Below the pieces are notes generated by a model. It was not told the DNA's origin and did no database searches. It worked only from the letters and a program-made list of their open reading frames with translations. This document shows, in pieces, positions 42,011-45,229 of a DNA stretch of 45,229 bases. Position 1 is the first letter of the stretch, and each line of letters begins with the position of its first letter. The stretch is from Streptomyces odonnellii (GTDB taxonomy: Bacteria; Actinomycetota; Actinomycetes; Streptomycetales; Streptomycetaceae): NCBI RefSeq assembly GCF_000981895.1, contig NZ_LATD01000077.1, forward strand, positions 1-45,229. The letters are read 5' to 3'. A program made the translations under genes and the position numbers.

Positions 42011-42240
42011 AGTGCGGGCGAGAAGGGCAACTCGCGGTACCACCGCACTTTCGCCGCCACCAGGTGGCGGCCTCGTTCGGGCCTGGTGACGGGGGCCGGC
42101 CGGCGGGGCATCGGACCACCAGCCGGGGTCGTTCCTCCCCGCGCTCAGGAGGGTCTTCACCTCGGGGTGCGAGACCGCCTTCGCAGCTACCGGCGGTTCT
42201 CTCGGCTCGCGTGATCCCTGGCTACTCGTCTCCGTCAACG
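42011..42240 (-). promoter_or_regulatory. T-box riboswitch, apparent specifier GAC (Asp)
   Basis: On the minus strand the leader contains GACGAGTAG (AGTA box, 42223-42226), then GGTGAAGACCC, where GAA (42156-42158) is followed by the candidate specifier triplet GAC (42153-42155). A perfect stem III-like hairpin GCCGCCACC/GGTGGCGGC (42053-42071) precedes the T-box core GGTGGTACCGCG (42033-42044). AGTGCGG (42043-42049) in the T-box pairs with CCGCACT (42011-42017), giving the alternative stem. There is no U-run after it, so control is probably at translation, as known for actinobacterial T-boxes. Uncharged tRNA-Asp would turn on the AspRS gene. Confidence 0.8.
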
Positions 42241-42257
42241 CGTTGCCCAGAAGGATA

Positions 42258-42285
42258 CGGATACCGCGACCGAGCCCGCAATCAA
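42258..42285 (-). promoter_or_regulatory. Candidate promoter of the T-box transcript
   Basis: TTGATT (42280-42285) and TATCCG (42258-42263) on the minus strand are separated by 16 nt and lie just upstream of the T-box leader. The -10 matches poorly, so this is tentative. Confidence 0.35.
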
Positions 42286-42319
42286 GTAGAGCCCTACGGC
42301 CGCCCTACGCCTGGTCCTG

Positions 42320-42349
42320 GAGGCCGGGAATCAGCCTGCTCCCGGCCTC
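42320..42349. other. Inverted repeat upstream of the TPR-like gene
   Basis: GAGGCCGGGA (42320-42329) and TCCCGGCCTC (42340-42349) are perfect 10-bp arms with a 10-nt loop, between the T-box promoter and the rightward gene. It may insulate the divergent transcripts or act in the leader of the rightward one. Confidence 0.35.
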
Positions 42350-42434
42350 GCGGGCTACGGGCGCGAGAGGCGCGGGGCCACGGCCCGGCGGCCCGACAGC
42401 CGAGGTGGTCGGGCGCGGACGGGGGCGAGAAGGA

Positions 42435-43364
42435 ATGAGAACCGGACGATTTCTCGACACGCATCCGGCGAGGGACGACGAGGTATTGCGGCGGGTCCTC
42501 GAAGACGCCTCAATGGGTCGCTGGGAAGGCCCACGCGACCTGCTGACCTCCACCGGCTCGGACTGGGACCGCCGGATCTTCCGCCTCCAGGCCCTCGCCG
42601 AGGCCGGGGCGCGGCTCAGGTTCGCCGACACCTGGGCGAAGGCCGAACCGCGCTCACCGCACGCCCTCGCCCTGCTCGCCAACGTGCAGGCCCTGCGCGC
42701 GATGATCGCCGGACGCGACGCGGGCCGTGCGCTGATGGAGGACGCCTGGGCCACTTGCCGCACCACGCTGGACGTGTGGCCGCAGGACGTCGCCCCTCTC
42801 GTCGTCATGCTCGCGCTGCTGCGCACCCACGCCCCCAACCGGAACACGCTCGGCCGTGTGTGGGAGGAGATCAAGCAACGCGACCCCTGGAACCGCGAGG
42901 CGCACCACGAGGTCGTCGCCTACCTGCTCCCCCGCAACCACGGCACCCAGGGCGAGGCCGCGTGGTGGGCCGAGGAACAGGCATCCGCCGCCCCCGGAGG
43001 CTTGCCCATCGCCGTCCTGCCGTTGGTCGTCCTGGCGGAGGCGCACCGGTCCCGCCAAGAGCAGGACCAAACGTCCTACGGCTTGACGATCCACCCCTGG
43101 GTCGAGTGCCCGCAGATCGACCACGTGCTGGAGCACTGGTGGCGCTACCGCGCCCCGCGCCCCCACGCCTGCTTCGCCGATGACGCCAACTACCTCGCCC
43201 ACGCTCTGTCGTTCGCGAACCGCCACAACGAGGCCCTGGAGGTCTTCGACGCGATCGGCCCGTACGCCACGCGGGTCCCGTGGTCGTACTGCGGCCAGGC
43301 CCGCGAGCTGTTCCTGCGGCACCGCGCCTGGGCCTACAGCCCGCCGCGGCGCCGGCGCCACTGA
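42435..43364 (+). CDS. Unknown TPR-like helical protein
   Basis: A 309-residue protein from ATG 42435; an AGAAGGA sits immediately before it, so the spacing is poor and the start uncertain. The sequence is a run of helical pairs (ALALLANVQALRAMIAGRDA, VAPLVVMLALLRTHAPNRN, YLAHALSFANRHNEALEVFD) typical of TPR-type scaffolds, with no catalytic motif. It lies 52 nt upstream of the permease in the same direction, so the two are probably co-transcribed, and diverges from the T-box-controlled synthetase gene. Its role is unknown. Confidence 0.7.
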   Translation: MRTGRFLDTHPARDDEVLRRVLEDASMGRWEGPRDLLTSTGSDWDRRIFRLQALAEAGARLRFADTWAKAEPRSPHALALLANVQALRAMIAGRDAGRALMEDAWATCRTTLDVWPQDVAPLVVMLALLRTHAPNRNTLGRVWEEIKQRDPWNREAHHEVVAYLLPRNHGTQGEAAWWAEEQASAAPGGLPIAVLPLVVLAEAHRSRQEQDQTSYGLTIHPWVECPQIDHVLEHWWRYRAPRPHACFADDANYLAHALSFANRHNEALEVFDAIGPYATRVPWSYCGQARELFLRHRAWAYSPPRRRRH

Positions 43365-43416
43365 GCACCCCGCCCCACCCCTCTCCGGTATCTCACGTAC
43401 GAAGGACGGACTCCCT

Positions 43417-44946
43417 GTGCCTCTCGATGTCTCCCGCGTCTCCGACGAGGAACGCCTCAAGCAGCTCGGCTACCAGCAGACGCTCTCCCGCTCGATGTCC
43501 GGCCGCGCCAACTTCGGTGTCAGCTTCACGATCATCTCCATCCTGTCCGGCTGCATGACCTTGTACGGCTATGGCATGAACACCGGCGGGCCGGCGGTGA
43601 TCATGTGGGGCTGGTTGCTCGTCGGCGTCATGACGCTTCTCGTCGGGCTGTCGATGGCCGAGGTCTGCTCCTCCTACCCCACCAGCGCGGGCCTGTACTT
43701 CTGGGCGCACCGCATGGCCCCCAAGCGCACGGCGGCGGCGTGGGCGTGGTTCACCGGCTGGTTCAACACCCTCGGCCAGATAGCTGTCACCGCGGGCATC
43801 GACTTCGGCGCCGCCAACTTCCTCAACGCCCTTCTCGACCTCCAATTCGGCTACGCCGCCACGCCCGGCCACACCATCACGCTGTTCGGGATCATCCTCG
43901 CCCTGCACGGCGTCCTGAACACCTTCGGCGTGCGCATCGTCGCCCTCCTCAACGAGGTGTCCATCTGGTGGCACATCCTCGGCGTCATCGTCATCTGCGG
44001 CGCCCTGGTGCTCGTCCCCGGCCACCACCAGTCGACCCACTTCGTGTTCGGCGAGTTCGTCAACAACACCGGCTTCTCGTCGAGCGTCTACGTGGTGCTG
44101 CTGGGCCTGCTGATGGCGCAGTACACCTTCACCGGCTACGACGCCTCCGCCCACATGACCGAGGAGACCATCGACGCCTCCACCGCCGGCCCCAAGGGAA
44201 TCGTCCGCTCGATCCTCGTCTCCCTCGTGGCCGGATTCGTTCTCCTCTTCGGCTTCACCTACGCCATCCAGTCCTACGAGGGCGCCCTCACGACGGACAC
44301 GGGGGTGCCCCCGGCGCAGATCCTCATGGACGCGCTTGGCGCGGCGGCTGGCAAATGGCTGCTCCTCGTCATCATCGTTGCCCAGCTCTTCTGCGGGATG
44401 GCGTCCGTGACCGCCAACTCCCGTATGATCTACGCCTTCTCCCGCGACGGCGCGCTGCCCTTCTCCAGTACGTGGCACAAGCTCAACCCGGCCACCCGCA
44501 CTCCCACCAACGCCGTCTGGCTCGCCACCGGCGGTGCCTTCGCCCTTGGCCTGCCCTACCTGTGGAACAGCACCGCGTACGCAGCCGTCACCTCGATCGC
44601 GACCATCGGCCTCTACATCGCCTACGTGATCCCCACCTTCCTGCGACTTCGCAAGGGAGACCGGTTCGAGCGCGGCCCTTGGCACCTCGGCTCCTGGTCC
44701 ACCATCGTCGGCACGATCGCCGTCGCGTGGGTCATGGTGATCACGGTGCTGTTCATGCTGCCGCAGAGCTCACCGATCACCGCGAAGACCTTCAACTACG
44801 CACCGATCGCCGTCGGCGTCGTCATCGCCTTCTGCGGCACCTGGTGGCTCACCTCGGCCCGTAAGTGGTTCCTCAATCCTGCCCATCCGCGTAACGCGAG
44901 CCCGACTCGCGGGCGTAGCCGCGGAACGATGGGGGCTCGTTGGTAG
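43417..44946 (+). CDS. APC-superfamily amino-acid permease
   Basis: A 509-residue protein from GTG 43417 with GAAGGACGGA upstream. After a soluble N-terminus (DEERLKQLGYQQTLSRSMSG), about 12 hydrophobic segments follow. The first bears FGVSFTIISILSGCMTLYGY, corresponding to the conserved substrate-binding helix, and VCSSYPTSAGLYFWAHRMAP matches the GABA/choline-type permease subgroup of the APC family. A mid-protein YTFTGYDASAHMTEET is also family-typical. The C-terminus is short and basic. It imports an amino acid or related amine by cation coupling. The neighbourhood (AspRS) makes an aspartate link tempting but unproven. Confidence 0.88.
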   Translation: MPLDVSRVSDEERLKQLGYQQTLSRSMSGRANFGVSFTIISILSGCMTLYGYGMNTGGPAVIMWGWLLVGVMTLLVGLSMAEVCSSYPTSAGLYFWAHRMAPKRTAAAWAWFTGWFNTLGQIAVTAGIDFGAANFLNALLDLQFGYAATPGHTITLFGIILALHGVLNTFGVRIVALLNEVSIWWHILGVIVICGALVLVPGHHQSTHFVFGEFVNNTGFSSSVYVVLLGLLMAQYTFTGYDASAHMTEETIDASTAGPKGIVRSILVSLVAGFVLLFGFTYAIQSYEGALTTDTGVPPAQILMDALGAAAGKWLLLVIIVAQLFCGMASVTANSRMIYAFSRDGALPFSSTWHKLNPATRTPTNAVWLATGGAFALGLPYLWNSTAYAAVTSIATIGLYIAYVIPTFLRLRKGDRFERGPWHLGSWSTIVGTIAVAWVMVITVLFMLPQSSPITAKTFNYAPIAVGVVIAFCGTWWLTSARKWFLNPAHPRNASPTRGRSRGTMGARW

Positions 44947-45229
44947 ACCCGGCGTACTCCAAGGCGTGGAGCGGCTGAAAACTTGTCGGCCGAGCCGCCA
45001 AGCAGGCAGGTCACTGGGCGTTTTCGCTGGTCGTTGCCCATGCGGAGAAGGCAGTGGCGAAAGCTTGTGTGAACCGTTGAGTCCGTCTGTATGCCGCAGG
45101 CCCGACCGGTGTTTCCGGTCGGGCCTGCGGCGTGCTGGGGCCGGTGTCAGCGACGGTGTGCGCGTGGTGTCGCGGGCGCTGAGCGGTGGGTGGGGTTCTG
45201 GTGGGGCGTCGTGGTCGGGGGCTTTGTGG
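44947..45229. other. Intergenic sequence to window end
   Basis: No gene is supported in these 283 nt. The only clear element is the long hairpin at 45093-45131. The last 80 nt are G/T-rich on the plus strand and may lie near the end of a gene beyond the window, but nothing can be assigned. Confidence 0.4.
45093..45131. terminator. Strong hairpin terminator
   Basis: GCCGCAGGCCCGACCGG (45093-45109) and CCGGTCGGGCCTGCGGC (45115-45131) are perfect 17-bp arms around a TGTTT loop. It lies about 150 nt after the permease stop and can end transcription from either side. Confidence 0.85.

Noticed and set aside
43393..44685. A 430-codon open frame opposite the permease
   Set aside because: Very acidic/Gly-rich translation typical of an antisense shadow; the plus strand encodes clear membrane segments.
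1..45229. CRISPR array
   Set aside because: No regularly spaced repeats of 25-40 bp were seen anywhere; the only periodic repeats are the 11-bp spaced CTCCCA pairs.

Overview
The window is high-GC actinobacterial DNA, most likely Streptomyces. The evidence is strong G/C third-position bias, GGAGG-type ribosome binding sites, many ATGA and GTGA gene overlaps, a tyrosine integrase with a LacI-type helix-turn-helix insert, a T-box leader and many Streptomyces-style families. It looks like an accessory region made of a mobile-element end, a defence island and a specialised sugar or natural-product locus.

Left part (1-8100). An excisionase-like gene is cut by the window edge and is followed by an integrase broken by a frameshift. 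A 112-residue unknown gene and a DUF3800 gene follow; both have a near-identical palindromic leader just before the start codon. Next is an unrecognised operon of a 765-residue protein, a 72-residue ORF and a third gene cut after about 28 codons. Facing it are a 277-residue unknown and an HTH-DUF488 protein. The segment ends at the 3' half of a tRNA-Pro gene, flanked by hairpins and CTCCCA repeats spaced 11 bp apart, which looks like an integration site.

Middle (8095-27072). An ASCH-domain protein and a multidomain GNAT-PIN protein form one leftward operon. Diverging from it is a complete class 1 DISARM anti-phage operon, drmD-drmMI-drmA-drmB-drmC, with every junction overlapping. DrmMI is the DNA adenine methylase, DrmD, DrmA, DrmB and DrmC the restriction side. 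The part of drmMI expected to encode target recognition has clearly lower GC than the rest. After a terminator come two overlapping unknown genes; the first carries a RHIM-like motif at its N-terminus.

Right part (27314-45229). After an APH-type kinase gene, a leftward operon encodes an RsbW-like ATPase, an unknown, a family 2 glycosyltransferase, a NodU/TobZ-type carbamoyltransferase, a glycosyltransferase-kinase fusion, a P-loop kinase, another unknown and a lone PTS EIIB domain. A TPR-type XRE regulator with a flavoprotein lies upstream of it. Then follow decayed transposase and regulator fragments, a NUDIX hydrolase, an SBD-HNH type IV restriction enzyme aimed at phosphorothioate DNA, another APH kinase, and a compact archaeal-type aspartyl-tRNA synthetase. 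The synthetase is preceded by a T-box riboswitch whose apparent specifier codon is GAC (Asp). A solitary TPR-like gene and an amino-acid permease diverge from it, and a strong hairpin closes the window.

The best leads are the DISARM operon with its mosaic methylase, the ASCH/GNAT-PIN pair, the RHIM-motif pair, the palindrome-led DUF3800 unit, the T-box-controlled second AspRS and the carbamoyltransferase/EIIB operon.
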